From: Terriglobia bacterium
GTDB lineage: Bacteria > Acidobacteriota > Terriglobia > Terriglobales > Acidobacteriaceae
Assembly: GCA_021325035.1 (NCBI GenBank)
Contig: JAJPHW010000037.1
Coordinates: forward strand, 1 to 34,628
Length of the DNA: 34,628 bases
Reading direction: 5' to 3'
Below are positions 7,246 through 16,151 of the stretch, one piece after another (position 1 is the stretch's first letter; every line of letters starts with the position of its first letter). A program made the translations under genes and the position numbers. Under the pieces are notes generated by a model. That model was not told the origin of the DNA. It saw only the letters and a list, made by a program, of their open reading frames with translations, and did not search any database.

Positions 7246-9105
7246 ATGCGGCAACTGACCCGTTTGGTGCGGTATGTATTCCCCTACAGCATTCAACTCT
7301 TTGCTTCGGTCACGCTCATGGCGGGTGTGGGATTTCTGGAAGCGTTCCGCTTGATTTTGCTCCGTCCGATTCTCGACCGCGTGCTCAATCCCGCAAGCGG
7401 CTCCGATCACATTCAGCTCTTCACCATTCCCGGCACGAATCACATCATTTATTTGCAGAGTTTTGTTCCAGCACACTTTCATAATGCCTGGACCATCGTG
7501 GCCTACGCCTTGGTGGCGTCCACAGTTCTTAAAGGAATTTTCGATTACATCGGGACGTATCTGGTGAACTATGCGGGCTTTGGCATGATCACCGATCTGC
7601 GCAATGATCTCTATGATTCCATCTTGCGCCGCTCCGCCGCTTTCTTTCAAAAGCACACAACCGGAACGCTGGTCTCGACCATCGTAAATGACATCGAGCG
7701 TGTGCAATATGCCATGTCCAATGTGCTGGCGGAGTTTTTACAGCAATTTTTTACTTTTATTTTTACTGCAATCGCCGTAGTGGTACTCGGCCGCAAGCTC
7801 GCGTGGGTGCTTCTGCTCTTTGTTCCATTCATCGTGTATTCCGCGACCAAGATCGGGCGCCGCGTTCGCCACACCACACGCAAAGGGCAGGACCAACTCG
7901 CCGACATCCAAAATATTTTGCAGGAGACTATCACCGGCAACCGCATCGTGAAAGCCTTCAGCATGGAGAATTGGGAGGGCGACCGGTTTCACTCCGCCGC
8001 GAAAAAATTATTTCGCGCCAACATGCGTTCGGTGGCTGCTGCCGCCATCAGTTCGCCGTTGATGGATATCTTCGGCGCCATCGGCATCGCTTTGCTTCTT
8101 CTTCTTGGCCGCGGTCAGGTCATTCATGGTGACATGACGCTGGGAATTTTTGCCGCTTTTATCGCGTCGGTTTTCAGTCTCTACAATCCAGTGCGCAAAT
8201 TCGCGCTTTTTAACAACAACTTCCAGCAGGCCATCGGCGCGTCTTCCGAATTGTTCAAATTTATGGACGTTCAGGATGAAATCCGCGAAAAACCGGACGC
8301 GAAACCGCTCAAGGTTTTTTTGCAAGATATCCGCTTTGAAAATGCGGGGTTCTCCTATGAGTCCGAAGACGTGGTGGCCCGCGAAATTCTCCGCGATATC
8401 AATCTTGAAGTCCGCGCCGGAGAAATTCTGGCCATTGTAGGCTCAAGCGGCGCGGGCAAGAGCACGCTGGTCAATCTAATCCCTCGTTTCTTTGATGTAA
8501 CGCAGGGGCGCATTTCCATTGATGGCATGGACGTCCGTGACGCCACGCTGAACTCATTACGTTCGCTTATCGGGGTGGTTACTCAAGAGACCGTGCTCTT
8601 CAACGACACCTTGCGCAACAATATAGCGTACGGTCAGCCCCGCGTTTCCCAGCACCAGGTCGAAGCTGCGGCGAAAGCTGCGCTGGCCCATGACTTTATT
8701 ATGGAGTTGCCCGCAGGCTACGATACGGTCATTGGAGAACGCGGTGTGCGACTCTCCGGCGGCGAGCGTCAGCGCATCGCGATTGCCCGCGCGCTCCTGA
8801 AAAACGCACCCATCCTGATTCTCGATGAGGCCACCTCCGCGCTCGATAGTGAATCGGAATCATTGGTTCAATCGGCATTGCAGAATCTCATGAGCGGACG
8901 TACGGTGTTTGTGATTGCGCACCGCCTGTCCACTGTTCGCCGAGCCGATCGCATCGTTGTAATTGACGGAGGCCGCATCGCTGAAATAGGAACACACGAT
9001 GAACTGATGGCCTCCTTTGGCACGTATCGTCGTTTGCATGATTTGCAATTTTCTACCAACGCAGGAGATGACGCTCGAGTGAGCGCAGCTACGGTGAGAC
9101 AATAA
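7246..9105 (+). CDS. MsbA-like ABC exporter, fused permease and ATPase
   Basis: A half-transporter of 619 residues that would work as a homodimer in the inner membrane. The type 1 ABC exporter membrane domain spans about residues 15-330, with hydrophobic segments near 15-38, 82-105, 165-200 and 270-312. The nucleotide-binding domain follows: Walker A GSSGAGKST at about 399-407, signature LSGGERQRIAIARAL, Walker B with ILDEATSALD, and the switch His in VIAHRLSTV. Architecture and order match lipid A/glycolipid flippases of the MsbA kind, but substrate cannot be read from sequence, so I give no symbol. The ATG at 7246 fits the family. yicC starts 4 bp after the stop. Confidence 0.9.
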   Translation: MRQLTRLVRYVFPYSIQLFASVTLMAGVGFLEAFRLILLRPILDRVLNPASGSDHIQLFTIPGTNHIIYLQSFVPAHFHNAWTIVAYALVASTVLKGIFDYIGTYLVNYAGFGMITDLRNDLYDSILRRSAAFFQKHTTGTLVSTIVNDIERVQYAMSNVLAEFLQQFFTFIFTAIAVVVLGRKLAWVLLLFVPFIVYSATKIGRRVRHTTRKGQDQLADIQNILQETITGNRIVKAFSMENWEGDRFHSAAKKLFRANMRSVAAAAISSPLMDIFGAIGIALLLLLGRGQVIHGDMTLGIFAAFIASVFSLYNPVRKFALFNNNFQQAIGASSELFKFMDVQDEIREKPDAKPLKVFLQDIRFENAGFSYESEDVVAREILRDINLEVRAGEILAIVGSSGAGKSTLVNLIPRFFDVTQGRISIDGMDVRDATLNSLRSLIGVVTQETVLFNDTLRNNIAYGQPRVSQHQVEAAAKAALAHDFIMELPAGYDTVIGERGVRLSGGERQRIAIARALLKNAPILILDEATSALDSESESLVQSALQNLMSGRTVFVIAHRLSTVRRADRIVVIDGGRIAEIGTHDELMASFGTYRRLHDLQFSTNAGDDARVSAATVRQ

Positions 9106-9109
9106 AATT

Positions 9110-10018
9110 ATGCCCATCCGCTCCATGACGGGATTTGCCCAAGTCAAAGGACAGTTCGGCGCAGAAAACGGCGCTTCTTCTGCTGAATCCGGCTTCACAC
9201 TTTCGCTGAAATCGGTCAATCATCGTTTTCTCGATTTGCACTTCCGGTTGCCCTCCAACGCCGATGGTCTTGAGATGAAGCTGCGCCGTCTGTTTAAAGA
9301 AAAATTAGCGCGCGGCCATGTGGAACTAGCCCTAAGCCACAATCGCGGGAGCAATACGAACTTTGCTTTGAACCGCGAACTAACGGGCGGATACGTAAAG
9401 GCCTTTCGCGCAGCTGCTGCGGAATTCGGATTGGCCTCCGAACCGGACTTGAATGCAATCCTGCGCCTTCCGGGAGCGTTGGATGGATCTGCCGAACCAG
9501 CCGATGATGCTTTGGAGGGGGCGATTTTAACCGGCGCTGAAGAAGCTCTGTCCCGGTTGAATCAGATGCGCGAGGAAGAAGGCGGCGGCATCGAGCGCGA
9601 ATTGCGGGCCTTGATGAAGCACATCGCCGAATCCCGTGAAAGCGTCAGCAAGCTGCGCCAAAGCGTGCAGAAAGCCTATGCTGAGAAATTAAAAACACGT
9701 ATGCAGGAATTGGTTGGCACGCAGGCCGACCCGGAGCGTGTTTTGCAGGAAGTTGCTCTTCTCGTGGACCGCAGCGACATTCAGGAAGAACTGGTTCGTC
9801 TGGAAAATCACGTGCAACATTTTTCAGGATTGCTCGACCAGGGCGGCGAAGTCGGTAAGAAGCTTGATTTTCTCTTGCAGGAAATGAATCGTGAGGCCAA
9901 CACGCTGCTCTCAAAAACTTCCGGGCTTGCCGGCGACGCCCTCAAAATTACTGAAATGGGGCTGGCCATGAAATCTGACATTGAAAAAGCGCGCGAACAG
10001 GTGCAAAACGTCGAATGA
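9110..10018 (+). CDS. yicC: YicC/YloC family endoribonuclease
   Basis: A 302-residue member of the YicC/YloC family, reported as an endoribonuclease involved in RNA turnover in E. coli and B. subtilis. The N-terminus IRSMTGFA followed by LSLKSVNHRFLDLHFRLP is the family hallmark. The C-terminal part has the conserved DRSDIQEELVRLENHV and GKKLDFLLQEMNREANTLLSK, ending in a predicted helix. It starts 4 bp after the ABC exporter. Its TGA stop overlaps the ATG of gmk (ATGA at 10015-10018), so translation of the two is probably coupled. The yicC-gmk-rpoZ order is conserved in many bacteria. Confidence 0.95.
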   Translation: MPIRSMTGFAQVKGQFGAENGASSAESGFTLSLKSVNHRFLDLHFRLPSNADGLEMKLRRLFKEKLARGHVELALSHNRGSNTNFALNRELTGGYVKAFRAAAAEFGLASEPDLNAILRLPGALDGSAEPADDALEGAILTGAEEALSRLNQMREEEGGGIERELRALMKHIAESRESVSKLRQSVQKAYAEKLKTRMQELVGTQADPERVLQEVALLVDRSDIQEELVRLENHVQHFSGLLDQGGEVGKKLDFLLQEMNREANTLLSKTSGLAGDALKITEMGLAMKSDIEKAREQVQNVE

Positions 10019-10698
10019 CGACTGTCTATATCATTTCGGCGCCGTCGGGTTCGGGCAAATCCACGCTGGTCAATGAGGTCCGCCAAATTGTTCCCGGCCT
10101 CGATTTCTCCGTTTCCTACACCACGCGCGAACATCGCGGCAGCGAGCAAAATGGCCGCGAATATTATTTCGTCTCGCGCCCGGAGTTCGAAGCGATGATC
10201 GCTGAAGATGAGTTTCTGGAATATGCCAGCGTCTTCGGAAACTACTACGGCACCGCGCGGCGCTTTCTGCGCGAGGCCGAACAGAATGGCCGCGATCTTT
10301 TGCTCGATATTGATGTGCAAGGCGCGGCGCAGATCAAAAGCAAACTTCCCGGCGCTGTCAGCATCTTCATTTTGCCGCCGGATCGCAAGACGTTGGAGAA
10401 AAGATTGCGAGGGCGAAGTTCGGATAGCGACCGTGTCATCGAAACCCGTTTGGCTACGGCCACCCGCGAGATTGAGAATTATGAGAAGTACGACTATATT
10501 TTAGTGAACGACCGCCTGGAGGAATCCGTGGAAACGTTGAAGGCGATTCTGCTCGTGGAACGCCAGCAGCGGACGGGAAGTTCCGAGGATGCCGCGATGT
10601 CGGCCAGAGTCGAGAGTTGCCGTTTACGCAATGTGCGGCAGCAGCTACAACCGATTCTAGCCTCGTTTCAGCCTGCGACGGCGCCAGGGGGGCGTTAG
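10015..10698 (+). CDS. gmk: Guanylate kinase
   Basis: Phosphorylates GMP to GDP with ATP. The P-loop SAPSGSGKST is at about residues 8-17, followed by the GMP-binding SYTTREHRGSEQNGREYYFV and, later, LLDIDVQGAAQIK and ILPPDRKTLEKRL. The 227 residues include about 35 extra C-terminal residues (from roughly 192) compared with a minimal enzyme; this tail is polar and probably flexible. The ATG at 10015 overlaps the yicC stop. rpoZ starts 17 bp after its stop. Gmk and omega subunit are often co-transcribed, linking guanine nucleotide supply with RNA polymerase and (p)ppGpp response; that link is known from other bacteria, not shown here. Confidence 0.97.
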   Translation: MTTVYIISAPSGSGKSTLVNEVRQIVPGLDFSVSYTTREHRGSEQNGREYYFVSRPEFEAMIAEDEFLEYASVFGNYYGTARRFLREAEQNGRDLLLDIDVQGAAQIKSKLPGAVSIFILPPDRKTLEKRLRGRSSDSDRVIETRLATATREIENYEKYDYILVNDRLEESVETLKAILLVERQQRTGSSEDAAMSARVESCRLRNVRQQLQPILASFQPATAPGGR

Positions 10699-10715
10699 CC
10701 AGAGGGAGAATCGCC

Positions 10716-10952
10716 ATGAAGCTGGTGGAAGGGTTCGACAGCAATTATCGTTACATCCTCGTAGCCGCAAGACGCGCCCGGCAGTTGCAGGGCGGGGCGC
10801 CTCCTGTGATTGAAACTCATTCCCGCAAACCCTGCCGCATCGCGCAGGATGAAATTCAGGCGGGCAAAGTGAAGTGGATCATTCCCGAAAACGGCGGCGC
10901 GCCGGTGGAAGTCGCCGGCGATGCGCTCGACCACGCGGTGGGTGAAGCTTAG
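10716..10952 (+). CDS. rpoZ: RNA polymerase omega subunit
   Basis: The small subunit of RNA polymerase that helps beta' assembly. The 78-residue product starts MKLVEGFDSNYRYILVAARR, matching the conserved omega N-terminus with Arg-Ala-Arg-Gln following. The ATG at 10716 is preceded by AGAGGGAG at good spacing. The frame runs further upstream, but that part overlaps gmk in another frame and is not family-like. The C-terminal half (KVKWIIPENGGAPVEV) is less conserved and would fit the acidobacterial omega. The position between gmk and coaBC is the usual one. Confidence 0.9.
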   Translation: MKLVEGFDSNYRYILVAARRARQLQGGAPPVIETHSRKPCRIAQDEIQAGKVKWIIPENGGAPVEVAGDALDHAVGEA

Positions 10953-11021
10953 AGCTTTGCCATCGTTTGAGTGCTGTTTTTCGCTTGCGTCCCCCGCGCT
11001 CGTGGAATCATCCAAACTACT

Positions 11022-12230
11022 ATGAAGATCGCCCTCGGCGTCAGCGGCGGAATCGCAGCTTACAAAGCAGCCGAAGTCGTCCGTTTGCTGCGAGATCGCG
11101 GTATTCGCGTGCAGGTCGTCATGACTCGCGCGGCGCAGGAGTTTGTGAAGCCGCTTACTTTTGCCGCACTCTCCGGCGAAAAAGTCATCACCGATTTATT
11201 TGGGACCGAGGCCGAGCAGCCCAACATTGACGCTGCCGTCGAGCATATTGCTGTGGCCCAGGCGATTGACGCCCTTGTTGTCGTTCCCGCCACTGCTGAC
11301 GTCATCGCGAAATTCGCCCAGGGCATCGCCAACGATTTCTTGAGCACGCTCTTTCTCGCAACCACTGCTCCGGTTGTGATTGCTCCGGCCATGAACGTTA
11401 ATATGTGGAACAACGCAGCTACGCAGGCCAACCTAGCAATTCTGCGCAAACGTGGCGTGCACATCGTCGAACCGGGCACCGGATACCTCGCCTGCGGCAT
11501 GACGGGCGCAGGCCGCCTTGCCGAAAATGAATCCATCGTTGCTGCCGTGATGGAAGCGCTGGGCGCGTCGCAAGAGCTTGCCGGAGAAACCGTTCTCATC
11601 ACCGCCGGCCCCACGCGCGAAAAGATTGATCCCGTTCGTTATCTCACGAATCGCTCTAGCGGGAAAATGGGCTACGCTCTCGCCGAAGCTGCACTACGTC
11701 GCGGTGCGCGTGTGTTGCTCGTGAGCGGGCCAACTTCGATTACTGCTCCCGGCGCGGCTGAACTCACACGTGTTGAAACCGCCGAAGAAATGCGCAATGC
11801 CGTGATGAAGCTTCTGCCTGAAGCCACTATCGTCATCAAAACTGCTGCTGTTTCGGATTACCGGCCAAAATCCCAGGCATCCCAGAAAATCAAACGCGGC
11901 GGGGCGCTGGCCCTCGAACTCGAACCCACTTCCGACATCGTTGCTGAAATCGCCAAGCGCAAAAAATCACAGCTCGTCATCGGTTTCGCTGCCGAAACTG
12001 AAAACGTCCTCGAAAATGCCCGCAAGAAGCTGACCGCGAAATCGCTCGATGCCATCGTCGTCAACGATGTCTCGCGCGACGGCATCGGCTTCGACTCTGA
12101 CCGCAACGCCGTTACCATCATTTCTCACGACAATATCGTGGACGTCCCCGAAACCAGCAAATGGGAAGTCGCCCAGCGCGTGCTGGATGAAGTCATACGA
12201 CTGCGTAAACGTATTACCGTCAAGCACTAA
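11022..12230 (+). CDS. coaBC: Bifunctional phosphopantothenoylcysteine decarboxylase / phosphopantothenate-cysteine ligase
   Basis: Two consecutive steps of coenzyme A synthesis: CoaB joins 4'-phosphopantothenate to cysteine using CTP, and CoaC decarboxylates the product using FMN. The 402-residue protein is full length. The CoaC half has GVSGGIAAYKA at the start, the PAMNVNMW motif and the catalytic-Cys loop ACGMTGAGRLAE. The CoaB half begins near residue 190 with ITAGPTREKIDPVRYLTN and NRSSGKMGYALAEA, followed by KTAAVSDYRP. The ATG at 11022 matches the family N-terminus; the frame extends to 10971, adding residues that do not. It follows rpoZ by 69 bp and is probably the last gene of this run. 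Confidence 0.96.
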   Translation: MKIALGVSGGIAAYKAAEVVRLLRDRGIRVQVVMTRAAQEFVKPLTFAALSGEKVITDLFGTEAEQPNIDAAVEHIAVAQAIDALVVVPATADVIAKFAQGIANDFLSTLFLATTAPVVIAPAMNVNMWNNAATQANLAILRKRGVHIVEPGTGYLACGMTGAGRLAENESIVAAVMEALGASQELAGETVLITAGPTREKIDPVRYLTNRSSGKMGYALAEAALRRGARVLLVSGPTSITAPGAAELTRVETAEEMRNAVMKLLPEATIVIKTAAVSDYRPKSQASQKIKRGGALALELEPTSDIVAEIAKRKKSQLVIGFAAETENVLENARKKLTAKSLDAIVVNDVSRDGIGFDSDRNAVTIISHDNIVDVPETSKWEVAQRVLDEVIRLRKRITVKH

Positions 12231-12724
12231 CCCCCACCCCTTGTCATTCCGAACATTTGGAGCCGCAACGCGCGAAGCGCAAAGGACGAAGATGCGCGAG
12301 GAATCTGCATTTCCTGAAAACTTTGTCATTTGGAGTGACGCGGGAGCGCTAATGACCGCGGATCGAGAAACCTCGTGTTTGTACCCGGCAAGAATAATTC
12401 CAAATTCACCTGCGATGCCCTTATGTGCATACCACAATGTACATCTATTTCCCAAAATGAGAAACGCTAATACGGGCGTTTAGAGGCTTGTCAGGCGCAT
12501 GGAAGCGCCACGAAGCCCTCATGGCCATCTCAGCTCAAGATCGTTCGTCCACGGCCCTCCTAATCGCAAAAACGGCCTACTCGTAACGCCACTCGACCCC
12601 GCTTTTCCGACATTAAAAACCGCTAATACGAATAATCAATCACTTGCACCACAATTCAATAACTTAGGTGGAAACAGGCATGCCGTGTAAAATCTTCCCT
12701 GCTGTAAATCGAAACTTTCCGGAA
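12231..12724. other. Repeat-bearing intergenic region before the first kinase
   Basis: A stretch of 494 bp with no convincing gene; the open frames across it are short, have weak starts and resemble nothing. It holds a degenerate dispersed repeat (12241-12365) and two copies of the 10-mer CGCTAATACG (12465-12474 and 12621-12630), each preceded by an A-rich run. The right part is more AT-rich and must contain the kinase promoter, but no -35/-10 pair stands out. In the kinase frame GTG at 12668 and ATG at 12680 are alternative upstream starts. Confidence 0.5.
12241..12365 (+). repeat. Degenerate dispersed repeat of the TTGTCATTCCG...GAGGAATCTGC kind
   Basis: TTGTCATTCCGAAC at 12241 leads into an AAGCGCAAAGGACGAAGATG stretch and GCGCGAGGAATCTGC near 12295-12309. 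A second, weaker unit starts TTTGTCATTTGGAG near 12332. Sequences of this layout recur between genes of many environmental bacteria, Acidobacteriota among them. Assignment is from remembered pattern and from the related copy near 18556-18600; no open frame of note runs through it. Confidence 0.5.
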
Positions 12725-14866
12725 ATGATGATCGGCCAAACCCTCGCGCATTACCAGATCACTGCCTCCATCGGAGCCGGCGGCATGGGCGAGGTGTACC
12801 GCGCCACTGACACGAAGCTGGGGCGCAACGTCGCGCTGAAAGTTCTGCCGGCAGAAATGGCTGGCGACTCCGACAGGCTCGCGCGTTTTCAGCGTGAGGC
12901 GCGCGCCGTGGCCGCGCTTAATCATCCCAATGTGGTCACGGTCTATTCGGTTGAAGAATCGGGCAATGTTCATTTCATAACGATGGAATTGATCGAGGGG
13001 CAGCCGCTTGATCGTCTGATTTCAGCGAACGGCTTGCAAACCGACCGGATCATCGAAATCGCCAGTGCGATTGCCGAGGCGCTCGCCGCCGCCCACGAGA
13101 AGGGTATTGTTCATCGCGACCTGAAACCCGCAAATGTGATGGTTACGAACGATGGCCGGGTCAAAGTGCTGGATTTTGGATTGGCGAAAGATATCGGCGG
13201 AGAGAAAGCCAGCGACGCCACCATGACCTCGGCTGGCCATACGCAGGTAGGCGTCGTTATGGGAACTCCGGCGTACATGTCGCCGGAGCAGGTCTCGGGT
13301 CGCCCACTCGACCACCGCTCCGACATTTTCTCGTTGGGAGTGGTTCTGCATGAAATGGCCATCGGGCATCGTCCCTTCGAAGGCAGCTCGTCAGCGGAAT
13401 TGATTTCGGCCATCTTGCGCGATACGCCGCCACCGGTTAGTGACACGCGCCCGGAATTGCCTTCCGATCTTTGTCGCGTAATCCGCCGGTGCCTCGAAAA
13501 AGATCCACGCCACCGGATGCAGACAGCGCGCGATGTCAGTAACGAGTTCCGTGATTTGGCGCGCTCGGTCACGCGTTCAACGACTGTCTCGGCCACAACA
13601 TCAAGGACCAATACCGCGCCCGATTCCGGCAGCGCTCGTGCTGACGAAGGTTTCTGGGTGGCCGTATTGCCCTTCAAATCGACGAGCGCTGATTCTGACC
13701 TCGTGGCCATCGCCGATGGATTGACCGACGACATCATCACCAACATGTCTAAGTTTTCTTACTTGCGCGTCATCGCACGCAGCTCCACAGCGCGTTATGC
13801 GCAACAGGCCGTGGATGTGCGCACCGCGGCAAAAGAACTTGGCGCGCGTTACGTGATGGAAGGCGGCGTCCGCCGGGCCGGCTCAAAAGTCCGCATTGCC
13901 GTGCAGCTGATAGACGCCAGCTCAGGCACGGGCCTCTGGGCAGAAACGTATGACCGCAATTTCACCCCGGAATCCGCGCTCGATCTCCTTGATGATGTCG
14001 TTCCGCGCATTGTTGCCACTGTCGGCGACACGCAAGGCATTCTCGCGCACAGTATGTCGGAGATTCTCCGCAACCGCGAGCCGGAATCGCTAACTCCATA
14101 CGAAGCGCTGCTACGCAGCTTCGGCTTCCATCAACATGTCAGCGCAGAGGAGCATCTCGCCGGGGTTGCTGCTCTGGAGCGCGCGGTGAAGCTGGCTCCG
14201 GAGCGTGCCGACTGCTGGGCATCCCTTTCCTGGCTTTACCGCGCCGAATACTCGCACGGATACAACCAGCGCCCCAATGCCATGGAACGTGCCCTTTCAG
14301 CCGCCCGTCGAGCCGTGAATCTTGCTCCGTCCAACCAATTAGCACATGCTGCATTGGCTTCGGCGCATTTCTTCCGTGGAGAACTCGGGGCGTTTCGCGC
14401 CGCCGCCGCTCGCTCGCTCGAACTGAACTCCATGGAAGGCTATACCACAGCCTTTTTAGCCATGGAGTTCGCTTTCTCCGGGGAGTGGGACCGTGGGTGC
14501 GCGTTGGCGGAGCGGGTGACGCAGTTGAATCCCAACCACCCGGGATGGTACTGGGTCCCCATGGTTCTGAACGCCTACCGCAAGGGAGATGGCAAGCGAG
14601 TATTAGAGTATGCGCTCAAAATCAATATGCCCGGCCTGTGGACGGTGCAAGTCGCGTTGGCAGTCGTCCATTGTCAGTTGGGGCAGATGGAAGAAGCGCG
14701 CACCGCCGTGCGCCATCTTCTCGCCCTACGGCCTGAATTCGCGATAAGGGCGCGAGAGGAACTAGGTACGTGGTGGCAACCCGACATGGTCGAGCGGATG
14801 CTCGGCGACCTCCGCAAGGCGGGGTTGGAAATTGCGGACAAGCCGGAAGCGAGGCAAGCCGGATAG
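12725..14866 (+). CDS. Soluble Ser/Thr protein kinase with TolB-like and TPR domains
   Basis: A 713-residue Hanks-type kinase counted from ATG 12725. Kinase domain about 10-280: Gly loop GAGGMGEVY (17-25), Lys39 in VALK, HRDLKPAN (130-137), DFG (150-152) and the GTPAYMSPEQ activation-loop end. A Ser/Thr-rich linker follows. Next comes a TolB/FlgO-like segment (VAVLPFKS ... DGLTDDIITNMSK ... ARYVMEGGVRR ... LWAETYDR), then several TPR-like helical repeats to the end. No membrane segment lies between kinase and sensor, unlike the second kinase of this window. Family members usually begin MIGQTLAHY, supporting 12725; starts at 12680 or 12668 are possible. It separates coaBC from the glycosylase gene. 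Target proteins are unknown. Confidence 0.9.
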   Translation: MMIGQTLAHYQITASIGAGGMGEVYRATDTKLGRNVALKVLPAEMAGDSDRLARFQREARAVAALNHPNVVTVYSVEESGNVHFITMELIEGQPLDRLISANGLQTDRIIEIASAIAEALAAAHEKGIVHRDLKPANVMVTNDGRVKVLDFGLAKDIGGEKASDATMTSAGHTQVGVVMGTPAYMSPEQVSGRPLDHRSDIFSLGVVLHEMAIGHRPFEGSSSAELISAILRDTPPPVSDTRPELPSDLCRVIRRCLEKDPRHRMQTARDVSNEFRDLARSVTRSTTVSATTSRTNTAPDSGSARADEGFWVAVLPFKSTSADSDLVAIADGLTDDIITNMSKFSYLRVIARSSTARYAQQAVDVRTAAKELGARYVMEGGVRRAGSKVRIAVQLIDASSGTGLWAETYDRNFTPESALDLLDDVVPRIVATVGDTQGILAHSMSEILRNREPESLTPYEALLRSFGFHQHVSAEEHLAGVAALERAVKLAPERADCWASLSWLYRAEYSHGYNQRPNAMERALSAARRAVNLAPSNQLAHAALASAHFFRGELGAFRAAAARSLELNSMEGYTTAFLAMEFAFSGEWDRGCALAERVTQLNPNHPGWYWVPMVLNAYRKGDGKRVLEYALKINMPGLWTVQVALAVVHCQLGQMEEARTAVRHLLALRPEFAIRAREELGTWWQPDMVERMLGDLRKAGLEIADKPEARQAG

Positions 14867-14981
14867 TCCCGTTGTTTTGTTACTCTCGCTGTCAGGGAGT
14901 TCCCCCGTGTCTGCGGATTCGTGCAGGGGTGCTTTGCTTGAATAATTTTTCCACACGCCATTCCTGATAACCTGTCTCTTC

Positions 14982-15797
14982 ATGCCGCGCGTACTCGATG
15001 AGAAAACCAAACAAGCCCTGAAAGAACGAATTCGCTACTACAACGAACTCGGCATTTACGATTTTTACAGGCAAGAAATTACCGAATTACTTCAACCTGA
15101 AAGCGCCGAAACTTCAATCTCTGAGCCCATGACCCCACGCGCGAAAGCCACACTCACCATCGCTCCCGAAGAAAGCGACATGTTCTCCAACCCCAAACCC
15201 GAAGCCAACATCGCCGATCCTGCCGCCGCGTTGCGCGTCATCCGCGAAGACATCGGCGACTGCACCCGTTGCCGGCTGAGCAAACAAGGCCGCAAGCAGA
15301 TTGTGTTTGGTGTGGGCAATCCGAAGGCGGACTTGATGTTCATCGGCGAAGCGCCGGGCGCGGACGAAGACGAGCAGGGCGAACCGTTCGTGGGCCGTTC
15401 CGGGCAGTTGCTCACGAATATGATCAAAGCGATGGGCATCACCCGCGAGGATGTCTATATCGCCAACATCATCAAGTGCCGACCGCCGGGAAATCGTCAG
15501 CCCGAGCGCGACGAGTGTGAGACGTGTTCGCCCTTTCTCATGCGGCAAATCGCTGTCATCAAGCCGAAAGCGATTGTGGCGCTGGGTGCGGTTGCAGCCA
15601 AGACACTGCTCGCCATCAACGCTCCCATGTCAGAGCTGCGCGGACGCTGGTTCGACTTCCGCGGCACCAAACTCGCCGTCACCTACCATCCGGCGTTTTT
15701 GCTGCGCGATCCCCGACAGAAGGGCGAGGCCTGGAAAGACTTGCAGATGGTAATGAAAGAGCTGGGCATGAAGCCGCCAGCGAAGAGTGGTGAGTGA
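14982..15797 (+). CDS. Uracil-DNA glycosylase, family 4 (iron-sulfur)
   Basis: Removes uracil from DNA at the start of base excision repair. The core spans about residues 85-265 of 271. Four cysteines expected to hold a 4Fe-4S cluster are visible: Cys94 and Cys97 (CTRC), Cys166 (IIKCRPPGN) and Cys182. The uracil pocket motif [12 protein letters not shown] lies at 122-133 and [12 protein letters not shown] near 228-239. An N-terminal extension of about 80 residues has a helical opening ([18 protein letters not shown]) and then a Pro/Ser/Glu-rich linker. The ATG at 14982 is the only sensible start. The gene ends 6 bp before a strong terminator. SPO1-phage-polymerase-like and family 5 enzymes are related alternatives. 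Confidence 0.93.
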   Translation: MPRVLDEKTKQALKERIRYYNELGIYDFYRQEITELLQPESAETSISEPMTPRAKATLTIAPEESDMFSNPKPEANIADPAAALRVIREDIGDCTRCRLSKQGRKQIVFGVGNPKADLMFIGEAPGADEDEQGEPFVGRSGQLLTNMIKAMGITREDVYIANIIKCRPPGNRQPERDECETCSPFLMRQIAVIKPKAIVALGAVAAKTLLAINAPMSELRGRWFDFRGTKLAVTYHPAFLLRDPRQKGEAWKDLQMVMKELGMKPPAKSGE

Positions 15798-15803
15798 CTA
15801 TTA

Positions 15804-15834
15804 AAAAGGGCACAGCATATCCCTGTGCCCTTTT
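15804..15834. terminator. Bidirectional Rho-independent terminator
   Basis: GGGCACAG (15808-15815) and CTGTGCCC (15823-15830) form a perfect 8-bp stem with loop CATATCC. It is flanked by AAAA on the left and TTTT on the right, which extend the stem and supply a T-run on both strands. It lies between the + strand glycosylase gene (stop at 15797) and the - strand small protein gene (stop at 15836), so it can end both convergent transcripts. Confidence 0.88.
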
Positions 15835-15835
15835 G

Positions 15836-16120
15836 TTATTCAGCCGGAGCAATCTCTCGCACGAAACCGATTGCTCGCGTGCGCATCGGCTGATCTCGCG
15901 ACTGGAAGGCGGTGCAGTAGAGCACATCGAGTTCTACTGGCCGCACGGCACCACCGAACAGGCAGAAGATCGCGCGCCGTGCATTCGCGCCATGCTGCAC
16001 TTGCGCATAAGTACAACGCACGCACATCGGTTCTGCTTTGACCTCTCGCGCTTTCTGGCGAACTGCACGTGTTGCAGAAAGCACCAATCGGAACAGCACC
16101 AAAATGAAGAAAAACGGCAT
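15836..16120 (-). CDS. Small Cys-containing membrane-anchored protein, unknown function
   Basis: A 94-residue protein. An excellent Shine-Dalgarno, GGAGGT, ends 3 nt before the ATG at 16120, and the stop abuts a bidirectional terminator, so I take this as a real gene. Residues 2-15 (PFFFILVLFRLVLS) are hydrophobic and could anchor it; a basic stretch follows. The rest has CVRC at about 33-36, then FCLFGG, VLYCTAFQSRD and RAIGFVREI. The four cysteines could bind a metal, and the layout looks like a conserved domain, but I cannot name it. It starts 31 bp after the stop of the BCS1-like ATPase on the same strand, so the two are probably co-transcribed. Confidence 0.65.
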   Translation of the reverse strand: MPFFFILVLFRLVLSATRAVRQKAREVKAEPMCVRCTYAQVQHGANARRAIFCLFGGAVRPVELDVLYCTAFQSRDQPMRTRAIGFVREIAPAE

Positions 16121-16151
16121 GCGACCTCCTTTCTTTGATTCATTACGCCGT

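Noticed and set aside
12049-12483. 144-codon + frame overlapping the end of coaBC
   Set aside because: Starts inside coaBC in another frame and runs through the dispersed repeat; no family pattern and no ribosome site.
12499-12690. 63-codon + frame upstream of the first kinase
   Set aside because: Low-complexity polar sequence with no Shine-Dalgarno that runs into the kinase upstream region; no resemblance to a protein family.
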